Assembly: GCF_001625305.1 (NCBI RefSeq)
Contig: NW_017803859.1
Coordinates: 165,456-229,455, forward strand
Source of the DNA: Branchiostoma belcheri
Taxonomy: Eukaryota > Chordata > Leptocardii > Amphioxiformes > Branchiostomatidae
Reading direction: 5' to 3'
DNA length: 64,000 nt
Shown here: positions 13,001 through 24,646 of the stretch, piece after piece
Numbering within the stretch: position 1 is the first letter of the stretch
Layout: each line of letters begins with the position of its first letter
Made by a program: the position numbers and the translations under genes
The notes under the pieces: model-generated
The model's database searches: none
Seen by the model: the letters and a program-made list of their open reading frames with translations, nothing else
What the model was told of the DNA's origin: nothing

Positions 13001-16000
13001 GTGCATGTATAGTTATTGTAGAGGACGACATTGCAGGTGTCAGCAATACCTTTCCAATGGCACATTAGACGTATTGGACATTCATATAGGACGTAATAAC
13101 AAATTTTGCACTGCTAAAGAATGTTATGATTTCCACGTACCAGTTTAGTGGTTTTTAGTTCGGTCCATTGGGACCTGTCCTCAGAAACCCACACGGCAGC
13201 TTCCATAGCGTCACCTAACGACGCGTTGTTGTACTGCCTCTGCACAGTGACAGGTTGGTGGAAGGTTGTCCCGTGCGGACCCAGCTCTATGATGTCACTC
13301 ACTAACATCTCTCCGTCCTTCAGGGGGAGGGTGACGTCATTGGGGTCGATGACCTGACAGGTGATTTCTGTTTCCATGGTAACGGCGCCACGTGATATAG
13401 TGACGGTGCAAAATGGAGTTTGCAGTTTGCCTCCTTCAGGACCCACGTTGAGCTTGTGCATGTAAGGGCTGTGAGAGAACATGGAATTTCACCAAACATG
13501 CATACTTTGATACATGTATTACTTAGCATGGACGGAATGTGTATGCTAAACTATCAATGTTCAATGCTCATAAAGTTTATAAGAGTAACTTCACTCGGTG
13601 TCATGGATAATACTGCCCCTGCAACATGAAAAAGGGCGTCAGTTGTACTGTACTCTTGACGCAAAGTATGAATATTATACAGATTTTGAGCCTTGTTTTG
13701 TGGTGACCGATGAAGTAAATAAAAAAAAGACAGACGGTTGCCAACAATAAGCATGCCATGTCTATATTATACCTTTTCTACGTAACTCCCTATTTCTTGT
13801 TTTTTCAGTCTAATAAATACTGTATGAACAATGATTACATAATCCTATCGTGCCTTATTCAAGATTTCTTTTACATAAAAATGAGTGTTTCATACATGTT
13901 GTTTTTTATTTGATAACATATAATTAGTAGCACATAACTTGTAAACCAGATCTTTACATACCAGCCGGCCTTTTCTGCTGCAACAAGTTCGAGGATCTTC
14001 TTTCTTCCCTCCAGGACGCAATCTTTATCAGTCTGGTACCAGTTTGGAACGTCTGTACTTGCCGCTATGTCCGCAGGAGTCTTGCCGCTCTACACAGAAG
14101 ACATCATCATCATCGTTAATCATCCTCCGAGGAGGTGTAGACATCAGCCATTAATACACAAGTGTTTTTAAACAAGGTTTAGATAACTGTATACGTAATA
14201 CATGGTTGATTACCGACAAGTAGAGAATTATTTTACACCCGAAGCGTAAGATAAAGGCCATAAAAATTAATATAGAAAGAGGTGGAACATAATAGTACAT
14301 CCATCTATGTCATACGTTGGCCGCGATGCGTTCGATGCGATACCTTCCAGCCCGTGTGATAACTAGCTTTATGTCTTACCCGGGCCGCGATAACGTTCGA
14401 TAACGGGTTCCGGACCGGGCCGTACGGTACGGCCCGGTCCGGAACCCGTTATCGAACGCTTCCCTGGCTTCCATAAAACGATTCGAACGCGTTTCGCCCT
14501 AACCGCGTGTGCCCCTTTCGAAAATTCGAATACAGAATCCGCACGTTGGAATTGATGTTGTTGCAGTTTAGGGTTCAGTTTAGGGTTCAGTTTAGGGTTC
14601 AGTGGCACCAACTTTTGGCTCATCTCGCATTGAAAGGCGCGTTTTCTTGGGTGGGTATGATATGAATAAAATACAACACGGTGTATTCCGCATCGCCCTC
14701 GGTCCCAGCCCGACCGCGCATCGGATCTCCCTCCGTCCTTCGGCCGTCGGGCGATCCGACGCGCGGTCGGGCTGGTACCGAGGGCGATAGGGAATACCCC
14801 GTGTTGTATTCTATATTTATGTCTTACTTGGGCCAGGATTACGTTCGATACGGGTATTCCGGTCCGTGTGATAACTAGCGGTACGGCCTGGGCCTTCCAA
14901 ATGATCCATAGAACGATTCGAACGCGTTTCGCCCTTACCGCGTACACCGCTTTCGAAAATTTGAATACAAAATTCGGACATTGGAATTGATGTTGTTGCA
15001 TTTTGGGGGTTTAGGGACACCAAGTTTTCGCTCATTTCGCATTGACAGGCGTGCTTTCTTGAGTGGGTATGAATATAGAATACAACACGGTGTATTCCGT
15101 ATCGCCCGAGGTACCAGCCCGACCGTGCGTCGGATCGCCCGACGGCCGAAGGCCGGAGGGAGATCCGATCCGCGGGAGGGCTGGGACCGAGGGTGGTGCG
15201 GAATACACCGTGTTGTATTTTATTTATGTCATACCCACCCAAGAAAACGCGTCTTTCAATGCGAAATGAGCGAAAATTTGGTGTCCCTAAACCCAAAAAA
15301 TGCGACAACATTAATTCCAACGTCCGAATTTTGTATTCGAATTTCCAAATCGGTGCACGCGGTTAGGCCGAAACGCGTTCGAATCGTTCCACGGAACATT
15401 TGGAGGCCCCGGGCCGTACGCGTAAAGAACCCCCGGGCCGTACCGCTAGTTATCACACGGGCCGGAACACCCGTATCGAACGTAATCGCGGCCCAGGTAG
15501 GACATAAAATAAAATACAACACGGTGTATTCCGCATCGCCCTCGGTCACAGCCCTCCCGCGGGTCGGATATCCCTTCGGCCTTCGGGTGATAAGACCCGC
15601 GGTCGGGCTGGTACCTCGGGCGAAACGGAATACACAGTGTTGTATTCTATATTTATATACTTAGGGTTAATATGATGAAAATTTTTGTTGTTACATATCA
15701 CATGGCATTGCACAGCGGATCATAGCAACATGTCGGTAGAATTTGACACCATGTCTCACCTCACCAAAAAAAAAATTAAACTGCCGCCATGATAATCTCT
15801 AAATCCTAGGGTCATAAGTAAAATGTTTGTTTACAATAGAACTGACACATTCGATGCTACATGGCGCAAACAATGTTATTTTTATATCCCTTCTGTACAA
15901 GTCCTCAAAAAACATTATCCAATCTGTTCTCAAATCTCATGTAATGTTCCGCAACAAATTCTTTCACAATATCTGGACCAGACTGTACTTGTAGACATAT

Positions 16001-18879
16001 ATTTTAATTGCTGTCATTGTGTTTATTTTTTATCTGTATGTTTTATACATGCGAGTTATGCCTGAAATAAAGAATGAAGAAAAATAAACCACTCAAACAT
16101 GTCCATCACTTGTAGTAAGTATCAACCCTTACCTGATTCCTACTGTCAACCTGTGCTCCACGCTTCAGGAGGAGTTCTGCAACACCAACATGTCCCCGTG
16201 AAGCTGCACAGTGAAGCGGCGTGTAAAATTTCTGTAACAGAAGGAAAAGAGATGACGTTACATACTTTTAGTTAAAGAAGTTAACCGCATCGGGGGGCAA
16301 AATAGTCTACCAGATACCGTTGGCTCAGTTTTGACGCCACACATCAAAGACCAGAGGAAGACCAGAGTAATTAGTTAAAAGCTCTGGAGAAATTTTGTGT
16401 TGGATCAAAAGTTTTAACTTTAAACATATAACTACCAACACAGATAAACTTTCGTGATAGTTAAAGAAGCCTATCACCCTTATTTTGATTAACACTACAT
16501 ATGACGTAAACTCTTACTTCACCCCTACTGTCCACCTGTGCTCCAGCCTTCAGGAGGAGTTCAACAACACCAACATGTCCTTTTGAAGCTGCATTGTGAA
16601 GTGGCGTGTCTCCAAACTATAACAGAAGGAACAGAGCTGGCATTACATGGGAAGAAAACACGACCCCATTATCCTAATAATATGCGAGACGCGTTCAATA
16701 CTCAAACATGTCCATCAACCATCGTAAGAATGAACCATTACCAGACGCTTACTGTCCACCTGTGCTCCAGTCTTTAGGAGGAGTTCAGCAACACCAACAT
16801 GTCCTCCTGTAGCTGCCTGGTGAAGTGGCGTGTCACCATTCAGCTGGAAAAGAGATCAATCATTCAATCAATGAATCAAAACTGGTTTATTGTTTACAAA
16901 AGGCATTGCAGCCATCGGCTGAATTAAGCCTCCTGTACATTTCACATCTAAGAAGCGTTTACAATATATTGTTTAAAAGAAATAAAATATAATACAATTC
17001 TAACTAGATTTGCCTAATGCCTTATGCTTAGCCAGTTTCGAATAATCTTAGCTCATTGAGTAGTTTTAGGAGTCACAACAGTGACAGGTTAGCTCATCAC
17101 AGTTTCTGAGGGACCGTGCGGGTGTTAGTTTCCTTGTAGCGGGTATAAAGTCAACACTTCTTTCAGATGCTGCCATGCTGTTTGCGAATTTCACACACAG
17201 TTGTTTGTTCGTACTTCCAACGGTCATCATGTGGGTCGTTAATCATACATAGAAATATAATGGGGTCCAATTTTGTACCTTGTGGTTCGCCGGTAGTGAG
17301 TGTTTGCCAATCTGACAACGAATATCAATATCTAACATGCTGTCGCCATTTTGAGAGGAAGGCAACTATCCAGGGTAGGATGCAAGGTCGGGTTCTCATG
17401 TTTAGGAGTTTTTTGACAGTTTGTTCATTGTTAATGGTCTCAAACGCTTTCGTGAAGTCTGTTAATACTATGCTACCCACGTTTTTGCTTCTCTCTACAC
17501 CTTGGAATAATCTAACATGTCCATGCAGCAAGATTTGGGGTTTCTGTCGAAAATGATCATGATGTCTGCCCAGTTGAATCCAAGATTGAAGGCCAGATCC
17601 ACCCAGCCTGTGTCCACGTTTATATTGGTAAAATGGAAATATTTCTCAAATATTCTCAGAAAGACATCGCTCCCCGCCCTTAACCTGGCCAGTGATAAAA
17701 CAGGATTGTGGTTAAAAAAAGTTATAGTTTCTCCCTACTCACCCAAGGGGTACAGTTGACATCCACAAACTGTAGGAGCAGTCGCTTCACCTTGTCTTCA
17801 TCTCCTTCAGCAGCTGCATACCAGAGTCCCTGGAGAAAGTGGCATTTATCATCATAACACAAAAGAAAACAATACAATTTGGGGTCGTGTGGCGTAGCGG
17901 CAGAGTGCGCGACTCGGAACTTAGAGTCCCGGGTTCGAGTCCTGACATGCCACCGATCTCGTGCCCTTGGGAAAGGCACTTTACACGGCTTACCTCACTT
18001 AGCTCAGGTGTAAACTAGTATTGTCCTGTCATGCATTTGTCCCCTGTGTTGGTGGCGGCATTAATATAAGTTGAAAAAACTTGAGTGTGTCGTCACCACG
18101 TCTGGTGATTACATGTTGGAATGTATGATGATGTTGGAATAAAAAAAATTAAAAAAACAATACAGAGGTAGAAAAAAGGAATACCATAACTCGCCCTTCT
18201 ACAAGTATCTAGTTTAGTAGGTAAGGATATCGATTTACTGGAAATATCTATAAAAGTCATCCTCTAAAGGTAATGATGTAAAGAAACACCTGAAGTTTGC
18301 TTGATATCAACGTACGTAATATGATTGTGCAAGCGTTCACCAACCACAAAGGTGAGGAAACAACGGGATTTCACATCGTTTAAATTTTTGACTATGGGAA
18401 GTCATTGTCCAACACCTTTATTCATTATCAATCCAGGTATTCAGACGTCTTCGTCAATTTTTGTTCAGCGCTATAGTTACATGTAGACCTACAAATGTAT
18501 TACAAATTTACCAGGCATGACATGTTTACCAGGCAAACATTGAATCAAGAATTAGTAACGAGCGTTCAAATTCCACAAATGCTGGGCCACGTACACACGA
18601 AACGCTGTTATGACACCATTGGTTGCTGATATGTTCATATTCAAGAGAAAAACCAATCAAAATGTCCATATAATTATCACATTCCATGTGCAGTACCTGT
18701 TATACTACAATTTCTACCAATAAATTAAAGCGTCTTTATGTTAGTTCGCCACAGCTAACTACCAAAAAATTAAAGGATAAACCACTGTACTGGAATTCTA
18801 CAACACAACACACCACAAAATACACAACAAAGCACAAGGTAAGTATTTAGTTTACCTTTTCACGTCTCTGATAGGACAT
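10026..18879 (-). CDS. Compact ankyrin-type protein: ANK repeats, ZU5, ZU5, UPA, death domain
   Basis: Exons in transcript order: 18856-18879 (ATG, 8 codons), 17743-17829, 16742-16843, 16518-16616, 16133-16231, 13962-14089, 13141-13468, 12792-12974, 11863-12176, 10856-11438, 10529-10559, 10026-10289. All borders are AG/GT and all phases join, giving about 747 residues. Three or four ankyrin repeats are each one exon (TPLHNAASKGHVGVVELLL type, about residues 9-137). Then come a ZU5 (GPEGGKLQTP... onward, 180-310), a second ZU5 (310-455), a UPA domain (455-600) and a C-terminal death domain (663-747; WVDVAFHL, CMDMLQEW). This order is that of vertebrate ankyrins, but with far fewer ANK repeats. 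The product is likely cytoplasmic or membrane-associated, scaffolding or death-domain signalling (inference). The donor after residue 747 means at least one more exon; 9896-9909 (four codons and stop) fits in phase but is weak evidence. Confidence 0.88.
11455..11660. repeat. T-rich low-complexity intron sequence
   Basis: TTTTTATTTATTTTTTATAC-like units are repeated within the intron between the UPA exon and the second ZU5 exon. No coding content. Confidence 0.6.
12320..12560 (-). mobile_element. tRNA-derived SINE, tail type I
   Basis: The minus strand starts near 12560 with a tRNA-like head: GGCGTAGCGGCAGAATGC (box A region), then GGTTCGAGTCC-type box B. It continues with the central block GGGAAATGCACTTTACACGA and a tail with TTGGTGGCGGCATTAATATA followed by GTCACCACGTC. 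It lies in an intron of the ankyrin-like gene. It is not a tRNA gene, because the anticodon arm is degenerate and the element continues far beyond the tRNA part. Confidence 0.8.
12655..12697. repeat. GAGT/GGGT microsatellite
   Basis: Units of GAGT and GGGT about 40 bases long, intronic. Confidence 0.7.
14300..15664. repeat. Cluster of nested GC-rich inverted repeats
   Basis: Alternating blocks. A ~260 bp module, seen directly at about 14400-14665 and 14828-15075 and inverted at about 15225-15500, carries CGTTCGAT, GATAACTAGC, CGAACGCGTTTCG and TTTCGCATTG motifs. Between and after these are three long stem-loops (about 14669-14812, 15076-15220, 15511-15645), each with ~60 base arms starting ACACGGTGTATTCC and CAGCCCGACCG. 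The open frames here on both strands mirror each other and are artefacts. Probably nested copies of a TIR element; the class is unknown. It sits in an intron of the ankyrin-like gene. Confidence 0.7.
14394..14458. repeat. 65-base perfect palindrome
   Basis: Two 32-base arms are exact reverse complements around one central base (G at 14426). The arm begins CGTTCGATAACGGG and ends GGGCCGTAC. It could form a very stable hairpin or cruciform. Confidence 0.9.
16855..17515 (-). pseudogene. Truncated CR1/L2-like non-LTR retrotransposon
   Basis: The minus strand encodes a decayed reverse-transcriptase core: VLTDFTKAFETIN (catalytic Asp block), WIVAFLSKWRQHV, a stop, then GEPQGTKLDPIIF. The YxDD block is mutated. 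The 3' part at 16861-16990 has GCCGATGGCTGCAATGCC and an ATTGATTG-type tail like that of the larger element at 38.8-43 kb, so internal sequence has been lost. Its 5' truncation point near 17515 abuts the death-domain fragment. Confidence 0.75.
17515..17672 (-). pseudogene. Truncated second death-domain exon
   Basis: The minus strand has an acceptor-like TCTTTCTGAG and then an open frame whose protein (KYFHFTNINVDTGWVDLAF ... CCMDML) closely follows the first two thirds of the death-domain exon at 10026-10289 (KYFHFTKEEVSTDWVDVAF ... RCMDML). It stops matching exactly where the retroelement begins. The last helices are missing and there is no donor, so it is probably an exon relic. It lies between the exon at 17743-17829 and the first full ANK repeat, out of place for the gene's domain order. 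Confidence 0.75.
17880..18140 (+). mobile_element. tRNA-derived SINE, tail type I
   Basis: A GGCGTAGCGGCAGAGTGCGC head and GGGTTCGAGTCCTG box B, then GGGAAAGGCACTTTACACG and a tail with TTGGTGGCGGCATTAATATA and GTCACCACGTC. Same subfamily as the copy at 12320-12560. Lies in intron 1 of the ankyrin-like gene. Confidence 0.85.
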
Positions 18880-20210
18880 CTTGCTTGACTTGCACCTTTC
18901 TCACGAAAGTTTCGCGTCTTGAGTCTCGGCAGAAGTACGGCAAATTTTACCGGTCTTTGGTCGGGTCTGTAACGGTGGTGTAAAACTTCCGCCTACCTGT
19001 CCGCCATTTTGATCGGTCGGACGATGACCTTAACATGACGTAATCTGGACTGTTCCACTCACCATGTTACTAATTGTTTATTTTCGTGTTGTGAGGGCTA
19101 GCCCTTTATAATAGCCTCCGGCTAGTTGGGCAGTCCTGCCTGTACACATTTATTTATACAGTCTAATAAATCAAATCAAATCAAACCATTACTTTGTCAT
19201 ACTATTTGTCAGGGTGAGGGAAAATACTGACATTTTTTCGGTCGATTTGTAAATAGACGCCTTGCCAGCCATAAAAGCAATTACAAAAATTGGTAGATAT
19301 TGGTAGTCTTTGTCCTGCAATTCTTTCCGTAATGTCATCCATGCATTTTTCAGAAACCTTTGAAAAGGATTGATTGTAGAATATTATCTTCTGATATGGG
19401 TTTTGAAGAGATTATTTTGCTCTCAAATCGCATGTACTCCATTAACATTATACAGCATGAAGGTACCATTATATCACTTCTTTCTTACAATTTCCATGGC
19501 CATACACGTCCAATCAACACACGAGATACGCTATATCTCAATTACATCATTACGTCACAGTTTGTTTCCGCAATGAATGCCGGGACAGTATGTGGTCAGT
19601 CAATGTTTATATTGTACAGGTGTGTGTGTGTTTGTGTAGCGTTACATAAACTACTTTCGTCTACTGTCACAACTAAATCACCCATTACAAAATGTAATGA
19701 TATGTCACCAAAACTAGACCCAGCAAAAAATCAAACACACTGACTTTGAAAACTTGAAATGATCTTTATTCTTTAACTGGCCGTTCTAGAATGCTCTTTG
19801 TTTTTACAGGTAAACAAACTGTGACGTAATAATGTAAAAGGTCCATTAACTGACGATCCTTGAACCTCGCCAGAGGGGGGGGGGGGCAGCCACTCTGAAA
19901 TTTATCTTTGGACCAGTCAAACGTGTTCTCATTCTTTCCTTTGTCTGAAAGAAAGATAACAGGTAATTAACCGTTTATTGAAAAGAATTTTATCGTATGT
20001 CTGAGTTTGCCTAAAAATCAAAAACGTGTTTCGTACGAATCAAGGTACGCGAATTCAGGGCTTACATTACTGTCGCCATGTGCACGCTCTATGCCTTGCC
20101 CCGCCATCTACTTCTGACGGCCATTCCAGTTCAACTTACGTCCGTTACAGTTCCAAACAAGCTGCCAGGAGTCCCAAAGTCACACCATATAATTTGCTCA
20201 CATTCTTAAT
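18880..20210. other. Promoter side of the ankyrin-like gene and intergenic DNA
   Basis: The start codon at 18879 is followed upstream (higher coordinates) by about 60 bases of plausible 5' leader. No TATA box or other core element is certain. Beyond a retroelement tail at 19085-19187 and a poly-G run at 19873-19887, no gene is supported. Confidence 0.5.
19085..19187 (+). mobile_element. 3' tail of a non-LTR retrotransposon
   Basis: GCCTCCGGCTAGTTGGGCAG is followed by AATAAATCAAATCAAATCAAA, a short tandem tail typical of CR1/L2-type 3' ends. No coding part remains. Confidence 0.55.
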
Positions 20211-20214
20211 AGCT

Positions 20215-20655
20215 ATCTACTGTTTATGCATTGTAATGATATTTGGTACATTGGTAGGTCTTAGGAAGACAAAGGTCAAGATCAAATAAGGGCCTCCTGG
20301 TGGCTGACTTTGGTACTGCAGCAGAACTTCCGGTTTTTGTATTGTTCTGACCATGCTATGGTCTGGGATTTTGGGTGAGAGATAACCTTTTCCTGTCAGG
20401 AATAAGTGCTGTAAGTTTCGTCCCCCTAGCGGCTTGGTCTGGAACTGCAGGGGAGTTTCTGGCAAAACTTTAAAAGCGGATAAGTCAGGAAAGGAATAAC
20501 GTAGTTTCATCATTTTTGGTGTGTAGGTAGCTTATAGATGGCTTATAGATAGATGTACTTGATTAAATGCAAATTATGCAAATGAGAGATAAATTTGCAT
20601 AATTATGTAGCAAATTCTGTAATTACAGTGTTTTACATTATAGTACTTTTATACA
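20215..20655 (+). repeat. Diverged copy of the repeat that borders palindrome copies B and C
   Basis: ATGATATTTGGTA, GCCTCCTGGTGG and GCAGAACTTCCGGTTTT blocks occur in the same order at 27720-27835 (+) and 37730-37850 (-), with clearly more mismatches here than between those two. It is a dispersed repeat, not a gene. Confidence 0.7.
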
Positions 20656-21548
20656 TGTGATGTATGTAATCTATGGCAGGTAAAACATCAACAGCTACCA
20701 ATTATTATTGTGAAAATTTTGCGATTTGTTAATGGTGAATGATTGGAATTTTATACCTTGTGACATTTGTAAGTTAACACAATATGCATATATTATGTTA
20801 ATGTATACGTTTTTTTTTGTTGCTCTTTGTGCGACAGTTAGAGGTTAGGATAATGCATCAGACGCATGGACAGGTAATATCTTTTTAATTGCAAAAAAAG
20901 CAAATAAGTGTACACTGCCTCCCTTATCCACATTATACATTATAACTCAATATCCATATTTTATAGTCATAATAATTATATATTATTAAATACATTATAT
21001 TTGTTATTGACTTCTGTGTTAACTAATATAGGTTTATGACTTCATTAAGATGCAAGAAGATCCTAGGGTGGCAAAGGATAGTATCAAATTGGCCAGGCTG
21101 TATTCATTGACCATAGAGGGTCCATACGCCATACAAGGGTATTGGACCCTCTCTGGCCAAGAGATACTGCCTGGCCAACTCAATATCAATACCCAAAGGG
21201 GGGGGGGGTCCTTATAGAATCCCCACAAATGAATTAATGGATAAGGGTATAAATGAATGAGACAAAATTCGAGCAGCAGAATCTGAATCAAGATCTACAA
21301 ATATATACAGCTTCCAGATTTTGTAAACAAACAAATTTATCTGCAATCACAACAGCAAGGGGGCAGGTCCACTGGTAGTACTGTGTGTTTAACTCCCATA
21401 CTCTTTCCCAAATGCTGAGTGCCAAGCAGAAAAAGCAGCATGTACGAGCGTACCATGTTTTCGGTACGACTCGGTCGGGGATCGGACTTGCGGCAAGACG
21501 AGCACTCTACTCACTTGGTCATTGCACCAGTAGAGACTCTGATTCTTT

Positions 21549-21563
21549 ACACACACACACACA

Positions 21564-21604
<41 letters not shown>
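21549..21604. repeat. CA/TG microsatellite
   Basis: An (AC)n tract of about 55 bases with one AT interruption. The matching places in copies B (near 28352) and C (near 37206) are only a few units long, so it expanded in copy A. Confidence 0.9.
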
Positions 21605-21606
<2 letters not shown>

Positions 21607-21613
21607 TTTCCTA

Positions 21614-24167
21614 CACTACCAAAAATGCCAATCTTGTTTTTCTTCAGAGAAGAAAAATTTTCTTCAACTGAGAAAATTATTCTTCACCCAAGAAAAAAAT
21701 CTTGTCCATGAGACAAGAATTTCAAGAAACTGCATTTTAGCATATTTTTCTTGTGGTAAGTATTTCTTTTCTTATGTATCTTGAACTAAATATCCTTAGA
21801 CTATTATTCTTGCAGTAAGAATTTCTAAGTTTTCTAGAAAACCATTCTGTACACAAGAAAAGATTTCTTGAACTAAGATCTAACTCTTCTTGTAGCAAGA
21901 AAAATATTCTCCCCACAAGAAAAGATTTCTTGAACTAAGAGCTAACTGTTCTTGTAGCAAGAAAACCATTCTGCCCACAAGAAGAGATTTCTTGAAAGAT
22001 CTAACTCTTCTTATTGCAAGAAAATCATTCTGTACACAAGAAAAGATTTCTTGAACTATTATCTAACTCTTCTTGTGGCAAGAAAACCATTCTCCTTGCA
22101 AGGAAAGATTTCTTCAACTAAGATCTAACTGTTCTTGTAGTAAGAAAACCATTCTCCCCACAAGAAAAGACTTCTTGAACTAACATCTAACTGTTCTTGT
22201 GGCAAGAAAACCATTCTGTACAAAAGAAAATATTTCTTAAACTAAGAGCTAACTGTGCTTGTAGCAAGAAAACCATTCTGCCCACAAGAAGAGATTTCTT
22301 GAACGAAGAGCTAACTGTTCTTGTAGCAAGAAAACCATTCTGTACACAAGAAAAGAAATACAATGTACATTGTATATAGTGCTACCTAAATAGAAAACGG
22401 ACAATAATGTATAGCAACTAAATGTTATTTTGAAATGCATTTGGACAGTATAGAGATTTTATTTTCACATTGATTTTTGTACAATGTATCTAATTAAGAC
22501 TATCAGTCCATCAACATTCTTGGAATGGAAACAGTTTAACAGTAGCTTTCAAAATATTATAGGATGTAACTAACAAGCCATTATGATTTCAGAATACAGA
22601 TCGTATCACATTCTGATCAGAAACATATTCAGCAAAAACTGAAGTTTTCTCATTATAGAATTGGCAAAGTCACACCCTTTGGACACATGAAAACAACAGG
22701 AAAGACCTGTGTTAGTTTGCATGCGTGTACTGAAGGCAACAAGTCAAAAGAGGATGCTAAAATACTATTTTTATTACTTGGAGTAAACAATTTAAAATTA
22801 TATTAGAAAGCACTGTAATAAACTTTACTATACAATACACCAGAGATATATGATTTGACTTTGAAATCAACCCCAATAGCGTTGTAACAATATCTGGGCT
22901 ATGAAGTCTAAATACAATGTCAACAGATCTTATAGGTGGGGAGGGGGGCGCACTTACCTTCAATCTGTTTGGTTTCATGCTTTTTCTGTTGCAAAGTTGG
23001 TTTCTTCAGCAAGCTGACCACGATCACCATTGCTTCACATGTACACAAGGTCCTTTTTAATTTGATTTTGACTTCAAATCTGACATGAGTCAGTAACTGA
23101 CAAAAATAAGTAACCAGCGCGGCTCCTACATCTGACTTACATTCAAAACCCCCTAACTGCATTGGGATTTGAATCAACCAATCAGGGGTTCAGAAAAGGT
23201 CACATGACAAGAAAAAACTAGAAAAAAGTTCTTACATCATCTTGAACATTACCAGGCAAAATAAGAATCATCTTTCTTAAACTTTCTGGTATTGCTAAGA
23301 AAAACAAGAATGGCCTTTCTTAAACTTTCTAGGGAAGAAAATCAAGAATGTTTAAGAATATAATACTAGCCATATCTTCAGCCTAATCAAAGATCAATTT
23401 TATATTAGACTTTCTTGTTTTTTTTCTTATCAGTATTTGTCAAGAAAGATAAGAAGTTAATTCCTGTATTTTCTTAAATGTTGCCAAGAAAAACAAGAAT
23501 GATCTTTCTTAAGCTTTCTAGTCAAGAAAAACAAGAAACTTTAAGAAAAAAACACTAAGCAGAGCTTTATTCTAATAATAGATTTAGATAATTAAATTTC
23601 TTGCTTTTCCAATCAGTGTTTCCTAAGAAAGACAAGAACCAAATTCTTGTATTTTCTTAAACATTGCTAAGAAAAACAAGAATGGCCTTTTTCAATCATT
23701 CTCGGTAACATGAACTAAAATTTTTTTGACATACACAAGAAAAAAAATCTTAAATCTGACCACTTTGATGTCAGGTAAGAAAGAAATCTTCCATGGAGAT
23801 TAAATAAGAAAATTTAACTAAGTCTGAGGGAATTTTAAGATTAAAAGAATTTTAATCTTGTAACTTAGAATCTTCCCTAGAAATATTGTCTTTACTAAAG
23901 AAATTTCAAGATTACAAGAATTCTAATCTGGTAAGTTAGAATCTCCTCAAGAAATATTTCTTCACCAAAGAAAATCAAGATTTAAAGAAGCCTATTTTAG
24001 AAACATTATCTCCACTCAAGAAAAATGAGAAAATTGTTCTTGGTGCAAGAACGTAGGTATACAGAAAATTTATTTTTTTCTTTTTTTTTTCTTATTATTC
24101 CCCCCCAAAGAAAAATTTTCTTCCCATGAGAAAATAAGAAAAACAAGAAAAAGCATTTTTGGTAGTG
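21614..24167. mobile_element. 2.55 kb TIR element inserted in copy A
   Basis: Ends are CACTACCAAAAATG (21614) and CATTTTTGGTAGTG (24167), exact inverted repeats that continue imperfectly as TTCTTGTTTTTCTT-like sequence. TA flanks each side. Copies B and C have the uninterrupted CCTTTTCCTACCTGCC instead, giving two empty sites. There is no transposase ORF. The interior is mostly AAGAAAA/TTTCTTG-rich repeats, ordered as ~62 bp tandem units on the left and degenerate on the right, around a more ordinary middle at 22440-23200. Best read as a non-autonomous DNA transposon with a TA target; the superfamily is not known. Confidence 0.8.
21770..22350. repeat. Tandem array, unit about 62 bp
   Basis: About nine head-to-tail units with the pattern AAGATTTCTTGAACTAAGA, CTAACTGTTCTTGTAGCAAG and AAAACCATTCTGCCCACAAG. 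It forms part of the left half of the TIR element. It is not a CRISPR array: the units are contiguous with no unique spacers, in an animal genome. Confidence 0.85.
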
Positions 24168-24646
24168 TACGTACCTGCCATACTGATTATAAGAAAACAA
24201 TGACGAAATAGAAGTCATATGCATGAACTTTATTCTGATTTTCTGTCAATTCTACTCGTGTGACTATGATGTCATCGCGAGCACAGCGCAGAGGCATGGA
24301 CAACTGCCGGGTGCAGAGTTAGGTCATCTGCAGTGGCGTGGCCGTCAGCTGAAAACATGGGAGCAACAAAAACGTCAGGAAAACAGTGCGCGGCAATGCA
24401 AAAGTTAGTCAACGATTGCTCTCTCTTTCAATCGAATGCAGAGTATATGTGAGAGTGTACATATGTGTTGATGCCACACATCTCTTTCATGTGATACATG
24501 CATGAACATGTAACAAGTTGACATGGCTCGGCGGTCAATTAACTCTCTTCTACTGAGCGGACGAAAATTCTATCTTATTAACTACATAACATTAACAGAG
24601 ACGGCAATTTGCTCATACATTCATGTAAACTATCCGGATGCACCTT

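Noticed and set aside
14369-15664. Frames of 167-227 codons on both strands
   Set aside because: They repeat and mirror each other because the DNA is a set of inverted repeats; no domain seen.
21770-22350. CRISPR-like regular repeat
   Set aside because: Units are contiguous with no unique spacers, inside a TIR element in an animal genome.
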